Shown: positions 9,370 to 21,676 of the stretch, one piece after another
How the letters are laid out: each line of letters begins with the position of its first letter
Numbering within the stretch: position 1 is the first letter of the stretch
Assembly (NCBI RefSeq): GCF_902167145.1
Contig: NC_050096.1
Location: forward strand, 82,518,683-82,582,682
DNA: 64,000 bases
Direction: 5' to 3'
From: Zea mays
Taxonomy: Eukaryota > Streptophyta > Magnoliopsida > Poales > Poaceae
Notes under the pieces: generated by a model
Seen by the model: the letters and a program-made list of their open reading frames with translations, nothing else
Told to the model about the DNA's origin: nothing
The model's database searches: none
Position numbers and translations under genes: made by a program

Positions 9370-11200
9370 ATTTTGGTTAGGACATGGAACAATATTCCAT
9401 ACCTCATTTCTCGTGAAGTTGTTGAGCTCCTCTTGCATTGCCAACACCCAATCTGAATCTCTTAATGCATCTTCCACCATGTATGGCTCAATAGAAGACA
9501 CAAAAGAGTAATGTTCACAAAAATGTGCGACACAAGATCGAGTGGTTACCCCCTTATGAATATCGCCGAGGATGGAGTTCACGGGGTGATCTCTTTGTAT
9601 CGCTTGGTGGACTCTTAGGTGTGGCGGTCTTTGACCCTAAACTTCTTGCTCATCTTCTTTGTCCTTATTGACTTGATCTCCCCCTTGATCATTGTCCTTC
9701 TCTTGAGGTGGCTCATCCTCTTGATCTTCATCATCTTGAGCCTGATGCTCATCTTGAGTTGGTGGAGATCCTTGCATGGAAGATTATGGTTGATCTTGTG
9801 CTTGTGGTGGCTCTTCGGATTCCTTAGGACACACATCCCCAATGGACATGTTCCTTAGTGCGACGCATGGAGCCTCTTCATCATCTAATTCATCAAGATC
9901 AACTTGCTCTACTTGAGAACCATTAGTCTCATCAAACACAATGTCACAAGAAACCTCAACTAATCCAGTGGATTTGTTGGAGACTCTATATGCCCTTGTG
10001 TTTGAGTCATAACCAAGTAAAATGCCTTCTACAGCCTTAGGAGCAAATTTAGATTTTCTACCTCTTTTAATAAGAATAAAACATTTGCTACCAAAGACTC
10101 TAAAATATGAAACATTGGGCTTTTTACCGGTGAGGAGTTCATATGATGTCTTCTTGAGGATTCGGTGAAGGTAGAGTCGGTTGATGGAGTAGCAAGGCGG
10201 TGTTAATCGCCTCAGCCCATAACCGATCCGGAGTCTTGTACTCATCAAGCATGATCCTCGCCATGTCCAATAGAGTTCTATTCTTCCTCTCCACTACACC
10301 ATTTTGTTGAGGTGTGTAGGGAGAAGAGAACTCATGCTTGATGCCCTCATCCTCAAGGAAGCCTTCGATTTGTGAGTTCTTGAACTTCGTCCCGTTGTCG
10401 CTTCTTATTTTCTTGATCCTTAATCCGAACTTATTTTGAGCCCGTCTCAAGAATCCCTTTAAGGTCTCTTGGGTCTGAGATTTCTCCTGTAAAAAGAACA
10501 CCCAAGTGAAGCGAGAATAATCATCCACTATTACAAGACAATACTTACTCCCGCCAATGCTTATGTAAGCGATCGGGCCGAATAAATCCATGTGGAGTAG
10601 CTCAAGCGGCCTGTCGGTCATCATGATGTTCTTGTGTGGATGGTGGGTACCAACTTGCTTTCCTGCTTGACATGCGCTACAAACCCTGTCTTTCTCAAAA
10701 TGAATATTTGTTAGTCCCAAAATGTGTTCTCCCTTTAGAAGTTTGTGAAGATTCTTCATCCCAACATGGGCTAGTCGGCGATGCCAGAGCCAACCCATAT
10801 TAGTCTTAGCAATTAAGCAAGTATCGAGTTCAGCTCTATTAAAATCAACTAAGTTAGCTGACCTCTAATACTCCCTTAAATGCCACTGAATCATCACTTC
10901 TTCTAAAGACAGTAACACCTGAATCTGTAAAAAGACAGTTGTAGCCCATTTTGCATAATTGAGAAACTGAAAGCAAGTTGTAATCTAAAGAATCTACAAG
11001 AAAAACATTGGAAATAGAATAGTCAGAAGATATAGCAATTTTACCAAGTCCTTTGACCAAACCTTGATTTCCATCCCCGAATGTGATAGCTCTTTGGGGA
11101 TCTTCATTTTTCTCGTAGGAGGAGAACATTCTTTTCTCCCCTGTCATGTGGTTTGTGCATCCGCTATCAATGATCCAACTTGAGCGCCCATATGCATAAA
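9370..11200 (-). pseudogene. Element C pol: protease, integrase and start of reverse transcriptase, broken
   Basis: Read on the minus strand, the order is copia-type: aspartic protease with an intact DSG (near 11175), integrase zinc-binding segment (WHRRLAHVG...CSACQAGKQ) and integrase core ([28 protein letters not shown]). A long acidic linker follows, then the reverse-transcriptase start ([18 protein letters not shown]). The frame shifts near 10855 and again near 10190. A TAA sits at 9784-9786, and further breaks lie between there and 9582. The reverse transcriptase is cut off at 9370 by the Huck insertion. It could not make a working polyprotein. Confidence 0.85.
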
Positions 11201-11201
11201 C

Positions 11202-12115
11202 CTACAAAACAAGTTTCGGCCTTGTTCTTATGTATCCAAACGGTCTTGGATCCTTTCACATTAGAAACAAGCACCTTGGGTACCCAAACGCAAGTCTTGG
11301 AGCCCTTGTGTTTGCCCCCAACATATTTGGCAACTACTTTGCCTGATTTGTTAGTTAAAACATAAGAAGCATCATAAGTCTTAAATGAAACAATAGGCTC
11401 ATTTGATGCAACAGGAGATTTCTTTTTAGGCATTTTAACATGGGTAGAATGCCTAGAACTAGATACCTCATTCTTATACATAAAAGCATGATGAGAACCA
11501 GAATGAGACTTCCTAGAATGAATTATCCTAATTTTGTGCTCAAGATAACTAGCAGGATATAAAATGTAACCCTCGTTATCCTGTGCCATGGGAGCCTTGC
11601 CCTTAACAAAATTAGACAATCTCTTAGAGGCATTAAGCTTGACATTGTCTCCCTGTTGAAAGCCAATGCCATCCTTGGTGCCAGAGCATCTCCCATTATA
11701 GAGCATGCTTCTAGCAAATTTAAATTTTTCATTTTCTATCTCATGCTCATTAATTTTATTAGTTAGTTGTGATATGTGATCATTTTGTTGTTTAATTAAA
11801 GCTAGGTGATCATGAATAGCATCAACATTAACATCTCTACATCTAGTGCAAATAGAGACATGACTAACAGTGAATGTAGAGGGTTTGCATCCATTTAATT
11901 CATCGATCTTAGCATATAACATGGCATTCTCATTTCTAAGATTAGAAATAGAATCATTGCAAATATTTAAATCTTTAGCCTTAGAAATTAGTTTATCATT
12001 CTCAATCTTAAGGCTAAAAATTGATTCATTCAACTTGTCAATCTTAGCAATCAAACTAGCATTATCATTTTTAAGGTTGACAAGAGAATCATCACAAACA
12101 TTTAATTTCTCAACC
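11202..12115 (-). pseudogene. Element C gag, C-terminal part
   Basis: Minus-strand frame rich in Asn, Lys, Leu and Ile with repeated LRNEN/LKIEN-type heptads, a coiled-coil region typical of long Sirevirus Gag proteins. A conserved segment (SICTRCRDVNVDAIHDH) and a lysine-rich end (CVWVPKVLVSNVKG) follow, both also found in elements A and B. The stop that ends gag in A and B is absent here, so this frame reads on to 11167 in a different frame from pol. The N-terminal parts of this gag are at 27657-29279 and 38458-38558. Confidence 0.8.
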
Positions 12116-12237
12116 TGTCGGCGTTTCGACCCCGGGGGGTCCCTGGACCGACGAGTGAATTTGTCGTTGCGCGTCCCAGCCTAGATGGGTTGGCGCGAGA
12201 TGGAACACAAGGGGGAAAACGCGGCTCGTGTTACCCC
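12116..12237 (-). mobile_element. Huck solo LTR, piece 1
   Basis: Starts TGTCGGCGTTTCG, the reverse complement of the Huck LTR end, directly after CAACC. It is interrupted at 12237 by element A. Pieces 2 and 3 are at 21063-21338 and 26754-27651. Together they total about 1296 bp with correct ends and a perfect 5-bp TSD but no internal region, so this is a solo LTR left by recombination between two LTRs. Confidence 0.85.
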
Positions 12238-13480
12238 TGAAAGGGAAATGTGCCCTTGGGCCATTTTTAAGTATTTTGGTGATCAAGTGCCAACACAAAT
12301 GGTTTAAGTGTGAAATTATGCCAAATGGTAGAAGAAGTGCAAATCAACACAAAGGTATGATTCTAGACTTAGTACATTGGTTTTTGTGTACTAACATATT
12401 TGTCTAAGTGCTAGAATCAGAGAAAAGACAAAAGGAAAAAGAGTTGGCTGTGTACAGTCAACTGCTGTTCAGTCTGGGTGCACCGGACAGTGTCCGGTGC
12501 GCCAGGCTAGCTCTGGTGAAAAGGCTGCTCTCGGGAATTCGTCGGCGGCGTACGACTAAAAATCACCGGACTGTCCGGTGGTGCACCGGACTGTCCGGTG
12601 AGCCAACGGTCGGCCGAACCAACGGTTGGCCGTGCAATCCGCGCATGACACGTGGCCGAGCCAACGGTCTGATGGGGGCACCGGACTGTCCGGTGTGCAC
12701 CGGACAGTGTCCGGTGCGCCAACGGTTCCAAATCTTCAACGGTCGGCTGCGCCAGAATAGGAAAGGAATCAGCACCGGACAGTGTCCGGTGGTGCACCGG
12801 ACTGTCCGGTGCGCCACCCGACAGAAGGCAAGATTTGCCTTCCTGGATTGCTCTCAACGGCTCCTAGCTGCTTTGGGGCTATAAAAGGGACCCCTAGGCG
12901 CATGGAGGAGTACACCAAGCATTCTTTGATCATCTCTAAGCACCAAGTCTTCATTCTAGCGCGTTCGATTCTTTGTGATAGCAATTTGAGCTCCTTTTGA
13001 GTTGAGAACTCCGTGTGTGAACTTAGAGCTCAAGTTGTGACTAGTGTGCGTGTTTGAGCTGTTGCTTTTGAGACTTGTGTGTGTTGCTTTTCCCTCCCTT
13101 ACATCCGTGCTTCTTTGTGATCATCATTTGTAAGGGCGAGAGGCTCCAAGTTGTGGAGATTCCTCGCAAACGGGATATAGTGAAAGAAAGAAGAACACTG
13201 TGGTATTCAAGTTGATCATTGGATCACATGAGAGGAGTTGAGTGCAACTCTCGTCCATTGGGACGCCACAACATGGAATAGGCAAGTGTTATACTTGGTC
13301 GAACCACGGGATAAATCCTCGTGTCTCTTGTGCTTGTTCTCACTGTGTTTATTGTGTTTCACAAGAGCTCGCCTTTAGCCACTTGATTTCATTGTGCTAA
13401 CTCTTAATCAAGTTTTGTGGCTTTAAATTTTAAGTTTTCACAGGATCACCTATTCACCCCCCCCCCTCTAGGTGCTCTCA
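12238..13480 (+). mobile_element. Element A 5' LTR
   Basis: TGAAAGGG...GCTCTCA, 1243 bp, ending beside the primer-binding site. U3 (about 12475-12815) holds roughly seven palindromes of the form CACCGGACTGTCCGGTG or CACCGGACAGTGTCCGGTG. A TATA box (TATAAAA) is at 12880-12886. Confidence 0.9.
12880..12886 (+). promoter_or_regulatory. TATA box, element A 5' LTR
   Basis: GGGGCTATAAAAGGGACCCC about 65 bp after the last palindrome. The same site is at 20462-20468 in the 3' LTR. Confidence 0.75.
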
Positions 13481-13482
13481 AT

Positions 13483-13494
13483 TGGTATCAGAGC
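13483..13494 (+). promoter_or_regulatory. Primer-binding site, element A
   Basis: TGGTATCAGAGC, complementary to the 3' end of initiator tRNA-Met, 2 bases after the 5' LTR. It primes minus-strand cDNA synthesis in copia elements. Confidence 0.85.
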
Positions 13495-13530
13495 CGTTCT
13501 CTTCAAGAAAGGGACTAATCGCCCGAAGAG

Positions 13531-15885
13531 ATGGATCCTAAGGGAAAGGGGATGGTGGTCAACGACAATGAGAAGGAGTCCATCTTCAACGAGCCAAGGG
13601 ATGACAAAGCCAATGACTCCGGCTCGAGTCAAAATAAGAAGGATGGAAACAAGAAGAGGCGCATCAAGAAGATTGTCTACTACGACAGCGACGAATCTTC
13701 CTCTTCTCATAAGGACGACGAATACGAGGAGAAAAAGAAAACGGTTAACTCGAACTTTTCTTTCGATTATTCTCGTATTCCGCATAATTCCAATGCTCAT
13801 TTGCTTTCCATTCCACTTGGTAAACCTCCCCACTTTGATGGAGAGGACTACGGATTTTGGAGTCACAAAATGTGTAGCCACTTGTTCTCTCTTCATCCAA
13901 GTATATGGGAGATAGTAGAAAATGGAATGTGATTTGATAGTTCGGATAACTCCATGTTTATCAATGAACAAATCCATAAAAATGCACAAGCTACTACTGT
14001 TCTTTTAGCATCCTTGTGCAGGGAAGAGTACAATAAGGTGAGCGGCTTGGACAACGCCAAGCAGATTTGGGACACCCTCAAGATCTCGCATGAGGGGAAC
14101 GCCGCCACCATGCTCACCAAGATGGAGTTGGTGGAAGGCGAACTAGGAAGGATCGCGATGATCAGGGGAGAGGAGCCAACTCAAACGTACAATAGGCTCA
14201 AGACCCTGGTCAACAAGATAAGAAGCTATGGAAGCACGAGATGGACGGACCACGACGTCGTCCGACTTATGCTAAGGTCCTTCACTGTCCTTGATCCTCA
14301 TCTTGTAAACTCTATTCGTGAGAATCCTAGGTACATCAAGATGACACCCGAGGAAATACTCGAAAAGTTTGTAAGCGGGCGAATGATGATCAAGGAGGCA
14401 AGATATGTTGATGAGGCGTTGAATGGCCCAATCCACGAGCCTCAAACCGTTGCTCTCAAAGCAACAAGTAGCAGGGAGGCGCTACCTAGCAAGGTGGCGC
14501 AAGTTGAGGCGGCCGGGCTAAATGAGGACGAAATGGCCTTCATCATCAAGCGCTTCAAGACGGCGCTCAAAGGTCGCAAGGAGCATCCCAACAAGAGCAA
14601 GACGAAGGGAAAGCGCTCCTGCTTCAAGTGTGGTAAGATTGGTCACTTTATTGCTAACTATCCCGATAATGATAGTGACCAGGAACAAGGAAAGAGCGGA
14701 AAGTGGGAAAAGAAGAAGACCTACAAAAAGGCGAAGGGCGAGGCACACCTTGGAAAGGAGTGGGATTCGGATTGCTCCTCGTCCGACTCCGACAACGAAG
14801 GACTCGTCGCCTCAGCCTTCAACAAGTCGGCTCTCTTCCCCAACGAGCATCACACCTGCCTCATGGCAAAGGAGAAGAAGGTAAGTACTCAAAGTACCAT
14901 TACATATGCTTCTTCAAGTGATGATGAGTCTAGTGATGATGAAGTAGACTACGATAGCTTATTCAAAGGCTTAGATAGAACCAAAATTGATAAGATCAAT
15001 GAATTAATTGATGCTTTGAATGAGAAGAATAGATTGTTAGAGAAACAAGAGGATCTTTTATATGAAAAGCATGATAAATTTGTTGATGCACAAAATTCTA
15101 TTGCTTTAGAGGTTAAAAGAAATAAAATGCTTTCATGTGAATTATCTACATGCCATGAATCTATTTCTAGCTTAAAGAGTATTAATGATGATTTAAATAC
15201 TAAGTTAGATATAGCTAATAAATCAAGCTCTTGTATAGAACATGTTGCGATTTGCAATAGGTGTAAGGATTTTAATGTTGATACTTGTAGTGAACACTTA
15301 ATTTCCATTTCCAAATTAAATGATGAAGTGGCTAGTCTTAATGCCCAACTTAAGACTAGCAAGAATGAATATGACAAACTAAAATTTGCAAGGGATGCCT
15401 ACACCATTGGTAGACACCCCTCAATTAAGGATGGGCTTGGCTTTAAAAGGGAAGCCAAGAACTTAACAAGCCAAAGGGCTCCCACTCTCACAAAGGAGAA
15501 AGGGAATGCCCCTATGGCTAATATTGCTCAAAAGAATCATGCATTTATTTATGATAGGAAATTTTCTAGAAATGTTCATCATAATAGGAGTTGTAATGCT
15601 TATGATTCAAATGCCATGTTTGCTTCAAGTTCTTCCTCTGTGTATGGTAGAGATATGCCTAGGAGAAATGTTGTTCATGTACCTAGGAAAGCAAGTAATG
15701 AACCCTCTACAATTTACCATGCTTGCAATGCTTCTTTTACAATTTATAGGAAGAATAAGAAAGTAATTGCTAAGATATTAGGGGCAAAATGCAAAGGAGA
15801 TAAAACTTGCATTTGGGTCCCTAAGGCTATTGTTACTAACCTTGTAGGACCCGACAAGAGTTGGGTACCTAAAACCCAAGCCTAA
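13531..15885 (+). pseudogene. Element A gag, one in-frame stop and a damaged zinc knuckle
   Basis: One frame of 785 codons from ATG 13531 to TAA 15883-15885, broken by TGA at 13930-13932. The N-terminus is charged (Ser/Asp/Lys-rich). The central capsid-like part carries the copia UBN2-type pattern (ATTVLLASLCREEYNKVSGL, then TYNRLKTLVNKIRSYGS). The CCHC zinc knuckle at 14620-14664 reads CFKCGKIGHFIANY: its last cysteine codon is TAT (14659-14661). The C-terminal third is coiled coil and ends in a lysine-rich segment like those of B and C. Gag would package the RNA into virus-like particles. The knuckle change would impair RNA binding even if the stop were suppressed. Confidence 0.85.
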
Positions 15886-15891
15886 TTTGCC

Positions 15892-18800
15892 TTGCAGGTT
15901 TATGCATCCGGGGGCTCAAGCTGGATTATCGACATCGGATGCACAAACCACATGACGGGGGAGAATAAGATGTTCACCTCCTACGTCAAGAACAAAGATT
16001 CCCAAGATTCAATCATATTCGGTGACGAGAATCAAGGCAAGGTTAAAGGACTAGGAAAGATTGTTATTTCATCCGAGCACTCCATTTCTAATGTGTTTTT
16101 AGTTGAGTTGCTCGGGTATAACTTGTTGTCGGTTAGTCAACTTTGTAATATGGGTTATAATTGCTTATTCACAAATGTAGATGTGTCTGTCTTTAGAAGG
16201 AGTGATGGTTCATTAGCTTTTAAGGGTGTACTAGACGGCAAACTCTATTTAGTTGATTTTGCAAAAGAGGAGGCCGGTCTAGATGCATGCTTAATTGCTA
16301 AGACTAGCATGGGCTGGTTGTGGCATCGCCGTCTAGCACATGTGGGGATGAAGAACCTTCACAAACTTCTAAAGGGAGAACATGTGTTAGGTCTAACAAA
16401 TGTAACTTTCGAAAAAGATAGACCTTGTGCAGCTTGTCAAGCAGGTAAACAAGTGGGAAATGCTCATCACAACAAGAACGTGATGACCACATCAAGACCC
16501 CTGGAGCTACTGCATATGGACCTCTTCGGACCCGTCGCCTACCTCAGCATCGGGGGAAGTAAGTATGGTCTTGTTATAGTTGATGACTTTTCTCGCTTCA
16601 CTTGGGTATTCTTCTTGCAGGATAAAACAGAAACCCAAGGGACCCTTAAACGCTTCCTAAGGAGAGCTCAAAATGAGTTTGAGCTCAAGGTAAAGAAGAT
16701 AAGGAGCGACAACGGGTCCGAGTTCAAGAACCTTCAAGTGGAGGAGTACCTTGAGGAGGAAGGAATCAAGCACGAGTTCTCCGCTCCCTACACACCACAG
16801 CAAAACGGTGTGGTAGAGAGTAAGAACAGGGCACTCATAGACATGGCAATGATGATGCTTGGAGAGTTCAAGACGCCCGAGTGGTTTTGGTCGGAAGCCG
16901 TGAACACGGCTTGCCACGCCATAAACCGGGTATACCTTCATCGCCTCCTCAAGAAGACGTCGTACGAACTTCTAACCGATAACAAACCCAATGTTTCATA
17001 TTTTCGTGTATTTGGGAGTAAATTCTACATTCTAGTGAAGAAAGGTAGGAATTCTAAATTTGCTCCCAAAGTCGTAGAAGGGTTTTTGTTAGGTTATGAT
17101 TCAAATACAAAGGCGTATAGAGTCTTCAACAAATCATCGGGTTTAGTTGAAGTCTCTAGCGACGTTGTATTTGATGAGACTAATGGCTCTCCAAGAGAGC
17201 AAGTTGATCTTGATGATGTAGATGAAGAAGATGTTCCAACGGCCGCAATACGCACCATGGCAATTGGAGATGTGCGACCACAGGAACAAAAGGAGCAAGA
17301 TCAACCTTCTTCCTCAACAATGGTGCATCCTCCAACTCTAGACGATGAACAGGTTCATCAAGAGGCGTGCGATCAAGGGGGAGCACAAGATGATCATGAT
17401 ATGGAGGAAGAAGCACCTCGAGTCCCTCCAACTCAAGTCCGAGCGACGATTCAAAGGAATCATCCCGTCGACCAGATTTTGGGTGATATAAGCAAGGGAG
17501 TAACTACTCGCTCTAGATTAGTTAATTTTTGTGAGCATTACTCTTTTGTCTCTTCTATTGAGCCTTTCAGGGTAGAAGAGGCCTTGCTAGATCCGGACTA
17601 GGTGTTGGCCATGCAGGAAGAGCTCAACAACTTCAAGCGAAATGAAGTTTGGACACTGGTGCCTCGTCCCAAGCAAAATGTTGTGGGAACCAAGTGGGTG
17701 TTCCGCAACAAACAAGACGAGCACGGGGTGGTGACAAGGAACAAGGCACGACTTGTGGCAAAAGGTTATGCCCAAGTCGCAGGTTTGGAGTTTGAGGAGA
17801 CCTTTGCTCCTGTGGCTCGGCTAGAGTCCATTTGCATTTTGTTAGCCTATGTCACTCACCATTCTTTCAGGTTGTTCCAAATGGATGTGAAAAGCGCTTT
17901 CCTCAACGGGCCAATCAAGGAGGAGGTGTACGTAGAGCAACCCCTGGCCACTTGTGTAAGCTCTCTAAGGCGCTCTATGGACTTAAGCAAGCCCCAAGAG
18001 CATGGTATGAATGCCTTAGAGACTTTCTAATTGCTAATGCTTTCAAGGTTGGGAAAGCCGATCCAACTTTATTCACTAAGACGTGTGATGGCGATTTATT
18101 TGTGTGCCAAATTTATGTCGATGACATAATATTTGGTTCTACTAACCAAAAGTCTTGTGAAGAGTTTAGCAGGGTGATGACTCAAAAATTTGAGATGTCG
18201 ATGATGGGTGAGTTGAACTACTTCCTTGGGTTCCAAGTGAAGCAACTCAAGGATGGCACTTTCGTTTCCCAAACGAAGTACACGCAAGATTTGATCAAGC
18301 GGTTTGGGATGAAGGACGCCAAGCCCGCAAAGACTCCAATGGGAACCGCTGGACATGTCGACCTCAACAAAGGAGGTAAGTCCGTTGATCAAAAGGCATA
18401 CCAGTCTATGATAGGGTCTTTACTTTATTTATGTGCTAGTAGACCGGATATTATGCTAAGCGTATGCATGTGTGCTAGATTTCAATCCGATCCAAGGGAG
18501 TGTCACCTTGTGGCCGTTAAGCGAATTCTTAGATATTTAGTTGCTACGCCTTGCTTCGGGATCTGGTATCCAAAGGGGTCTACCTTTGACTTGATTGGAT
18601 ACTCAGACTCCGATTATGCTGGATGCAAGGTTGATAGGAAGAGTACATCAGGGACATGCCAATTCTTAGGAAGGTCCCTGGTGTCTTGGAGTTCTAAGAA
18701 ACAAACTTCTGTTGCCCTATCCACCGCTGAGGCCGAGTATGTTGTCGCAGGACAGTGTTGCGCGCAACTACTTTGGATGAGGCAAACCCTTAGGGACTTT

Positions 18801-19067
18801 GGCTATAATCTAAGCAAAGTCCCATTCCTATGTGACAATGAGAGTGCAATTCGCATGGCGGATAATCCTGTTGAACATAGCCGCACTAAGCACATAGACA
18901 TCTGTTATCACTTTTTGAGAGACCACCAGCAAAAGGGAGATATCGAAGTATTTTATGTTAGCACTGAGAATCAGCTAGCCAATATCTTTACCAAGCCTCT
19001 AGATGAGAAGACCTTTTGCAGGCTGCGTAGTGAGCTAAATGTCTTAGATTCGCGAAACTTGGATTGA
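15892..19067 (+). pseudogene. Element A pol, broken
   Basis: Copia order: protease, integrase, reverse transcriptase, RNase H. The protease motif at 15931-15939 is D-I-G instead of D-S-G. Integrase has the HHCC part near 16310-16450 and core motifs [16 protein letters not shown] and [13 protein letters not shown] at 17599-17601 cuts the frame before reverse transcriptase. The frame then continues to about 17945, where a deletion shifts it, and the rest (YVDDIIFGS near 18115, STAEAEYVVAG in RNase H) reads to 19067. gag and pol share a frame here, separated only by TAA at 15883-15885. Confidence 0.85.
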
Positions 19068-19855
19068 TTTATAGCATACATGTGTTTTATGCCTTTAATC
19101 ATGTTCCTTTATGCATTTTGTTGCTTATTTATGGTGCTTAAGTTGTACCCATGATCCCCGGACCTCACAAGTCCATTTGCAAGTGATGCACTTATTTAGG
19201 GGGAGGCATGCTACAACTTGACACTTTGAGACTAACCTTGTGTTTGAGTTTATTTGTTTTAGTCTCAAAAGTGGATTGAAAGGGAAAGGTGGACTTGGAC
19301 CATGAAAGACTTCCACTGCACTCCGATAAGAGAGTAACTAATTCCAAGTTCATCTCCATACTCTTATTGCCTTTTACTCTTATTTGAAGATTTTGGTGAG
19401 GCAATGGGGTTTAAGGGCCAAAAATGATCCCGTTTTGGTGCTTGATGCCAAAGGGGGAGAAATTAAGGCCAAAGCAAGAAATGGATCAGCTACCACTTGA
19501 GAATTTTGAAAATAGTAGAGTTAGAGCTTTTGATTTGTCAAAATACTCTTATGGTCTCTTATTGTCAAAAATTGGTCTCTTGTGGGGAGAATGTTTGATT
19601 ATGGGAAAAAGGGGGAGTTTTTGAATCTTTGATCAATTTCTCCTGGAATACCTCTCTCTATGCCTCAACAAGTGAATTTGACTTAGAGATAGGAAATTGA
19701 GTTTGATTTGCAAAAACAAACCAAGTGGTAGCAAAGAATGATCCAAATATGCCCAATTTGAATCAAAACAAATTTGTGTATGCATTCGTATTGAAGTTGC
19801 ACTTCTTTTAGTTGCTTTTTGTTGTGTTGGCATAAATCACCAAAAAGGGGGAGAT
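19068..19855 (+). other. Element A 3' non-coding region with repeated polypurine tracts
   Basis: Purine tracts of the form AAAGGGGGAGA occur at 19451-19460, 19606-19616 and 19842-19854 (the last directly beside the 3' LTR); a weaker one is at 19198-19205. Repeated polypurine motifs in this region are a known feature of Sireviruses; only the LTR-adjacent copy is expected to prime plus-strand synthesis. No gene is seen. Confidence 0.8.
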
Positions 19856-21057
19856 TGAAAGGGAAATGTGCCCTTGGGCCATTTCTAAGTATTTTGGTGA
19901 TCAAGTGCCAACACAAATGGTTTAAGTGTGAAATTATGCCAAATGGTGGAAGAAGTGCAAATCAACACAAAGGTATGATTCTAGACTTAGTACATTGGTT
20001 TTTGTGTACTAAATATTTGTCTAAGTGCTAGAATCAGAGAAAAGACAAAAGGAAAAAGAGTTGGCTGTGTACAGTCAACTGCTGTTCAGTCTGGGTGCAC
20101 CGGACTGTCCGGTGGTGCGCCACGCTAGCTCTGGTGAAAAGGCTGCTCTCGGGAATTCGTCGGCGGCGTACGGCTAAAAATCACCGGACTGTCCGGTGAG
20201 CCAACGGTCGGCCGCGCAATCCACGCATGACGCGTGGCCGAGCCAACGGTCTGATGGGGGTACCGGACTGTCCAGTGTGCACTGGACAGTGTCTGGTGCA
20301 CCAACGGTTCTAAATCTTCAACAGTCGGCTGCGCCAGAATAGGAAAGAAATCAGCACCGGACAGTGTCCGGTGGTGCACTGGACTGTCCGGTGCGCCACC
20401 CGACAGAAGGCAAGATTTGCCTTCCTGGATTGCTCTCAACGGCTCCTAGCTGCCTTGGGGCTATAAAAGGGACCCCTAGGCGCATGGAGGAGTACACCAA
20501 GCATTCTTTGATCATCTCTAAGCACCAAGTCTTCATTCTAGTGTGTTCGATTCTTTGTGATAGCAATTTGAGCTCCTTTTGAGTTGAGAACTCCGTGTGT
20601 GAACTTAGAGCTCAAGTTGTGACTAGTGTGCGTGTTTGAGCTGTTGCTTTTGAGACGTGTGTGTTGCGTTTCCCTCCCTTACATACGTGCTTCTTTGTGA
20701 TCATCATTTGTAAGGGTGAGAGGCTCCAAGTTGTAAAGATTCCTCACAAACGGGATATAGTGAAAGAAAGAAGAACACCGTGGTATTCAAGTTGATCATT
20801 GGATCACTTGAGAGGAGTTGAGTGCAACTCTCGTCCATTGGGACGCCACAACGTGGAATAGGCAAGTGTTATACTTGGCCGAACCACGGGATAAATCCTC
20901 GTGTCTCTTGTGCTTGTTCTCACTGTGTTTATTGTGTTTCACAAGAGCTCGCCTTTAGCCACTTGATTTCATTGTGCTAACTATTAATCAAGTTTTGTGG
21001 CTTTAAATTTTAAGTTTTCACAGGATCACCTATTCACCCCCCCTCTAGGTGCTCTCA
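19856..21057 (+). mobile_element. Element A 3' LTR
   Basis: 1202 bp with the same ends as the 5' LTR. It lacks some palindrome units present there (for example around 20095-20230), and some palindromes have single mutations. TSD ACCCC follows at 21058-21062. Confidence 0.9.
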
Positions 21058-21062
21058 ACCCC

Positions 21063-21338
21063 GCGCCAGGGGTGTGTGCTTGCAGTAGGGGTTACAAGCG
21101 TTTGCGAGAGAGAGATTGAGCCTGTTCGTTAGCTTCTTCTCCCGCGCGACCCTCTCGCATGAAGGCCCTGGACCTTCCTTTTATAAATGCAAGGAGAGGG
21201 TCCAGGTGTACAATGGGGGTGTAGCTAGGTGCTAACGTGTCTGGCAGAGAGGTGTCTGGGCCCTATGTACATGCCAACATGGCTGTCGGAGAGGTGCTAG
21301 AGCCCTGTGTACGTGGTATCGTGGCCGTCGGAGAAGTG
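21063..21338 (-). mobile_element. Huck solo LTR, piece 2
   Basis: Continues the solo LTR after element A and ends at the Reina-like insertion (TSD AAGTG 21334-21338). It includes the Huck TATA box on the minus strand (TTTTATA at 21179-21185) and the GGGTCCAGGTGTACAATGG segment also seen at 53900. Confidence 0.85.
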
Positions 21339-21676
21339 TGTTAGAGTATGTGTAGAGAAGGGTAGAATGGTAGGGGAAGAACAGAGACAGCCGCCAGGAA
21401 GAGCAGAGGTGAGTTTTCTTCAGATACAAGTTTTTGTTTGTTTTCTTCTTACCCTCTCTCTCCACACTCGCATTACATATACTTGGTACGCAAGAAGATA
21501 CTTAGCGCCATTCCGGCCCACTAAACCTTACATTAGCCCGTCGGGCCCGTTCACTTTTACGTGGCCCAGGTTTCTTTGGTTCTGTAGTCTTTCCACCATC
21601 TTCCTTGTCCGCAGGAGCCTGACAGCTTGCTTCCTTTGACATTTGATCACCCAGTGTAGTAATGGTAGTGCTGACA
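21339..21676 (-). mobile_element. Reina-like 3' LTR
   Basis: 338 bp, TGTTAGAGTATG...GTGCTGACA on the plus strand, read as the reverse complement in the element. The polypurine tract TTCCAGGGGGAA (minus strand, 21677-21688) lies directly beside it. The gag-pol frame runs into this LTR, stopping at 21528. Confidence 0.9.

Larger units (their letters stand above)
9370..12115 (-). mobile_element. Element C, segment 3: pol (part) and end of gag of an Opie-like Sirevirus
   Basis: Minus-strand Ty1/copia coding sequence interrupted at 9370 by the plus-strand Huck element and at 12115 by the Huck solo LTR (TSD CAACC at 12111-12115 and 27652-27656). It continues on the other side of the solo LTR at 27657. 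It is highly similar to element B (33000-35000, plus strand), which defines the family. The 3' end of pol and the 3' LTR of element C must lie left of the window. Confidence 0.8.
12238..21057 (+). mobile_element. Element A: complete Ji-like Sirevirus (Ty1/copia), 8820 bp
   Basis: LTRs of 1243 bp (12238-13480) and 1202 bp (19856-21057) flank a tRNA-Met primer site, gag, pol and several polypurine tracts. The TSD is a perfect ACCCC at 12233-12237 and 21058-21062. It sits within the Huck solo LTR. The LTR start TGAAAGGGAAATGTGCCC and GGACTGTCC palindromes point to Ji (also called PREM-2). Genes are broken by stops at 13930 and 17599 and a deletion/frameshift near 17945. The LTRs differ mainly by gain or loss of palindrome units. 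Confidence 0.85.

Noticed and set aside
12563..12815. Palindromes in the Sirevirus LTR as possible terminators or tRNA-like structures
   Set aside because: They occur upstream of the TATA box in U3 and recur in related LTRs as short inverted repeats. No tRNA arms or anticodon pattern is present.
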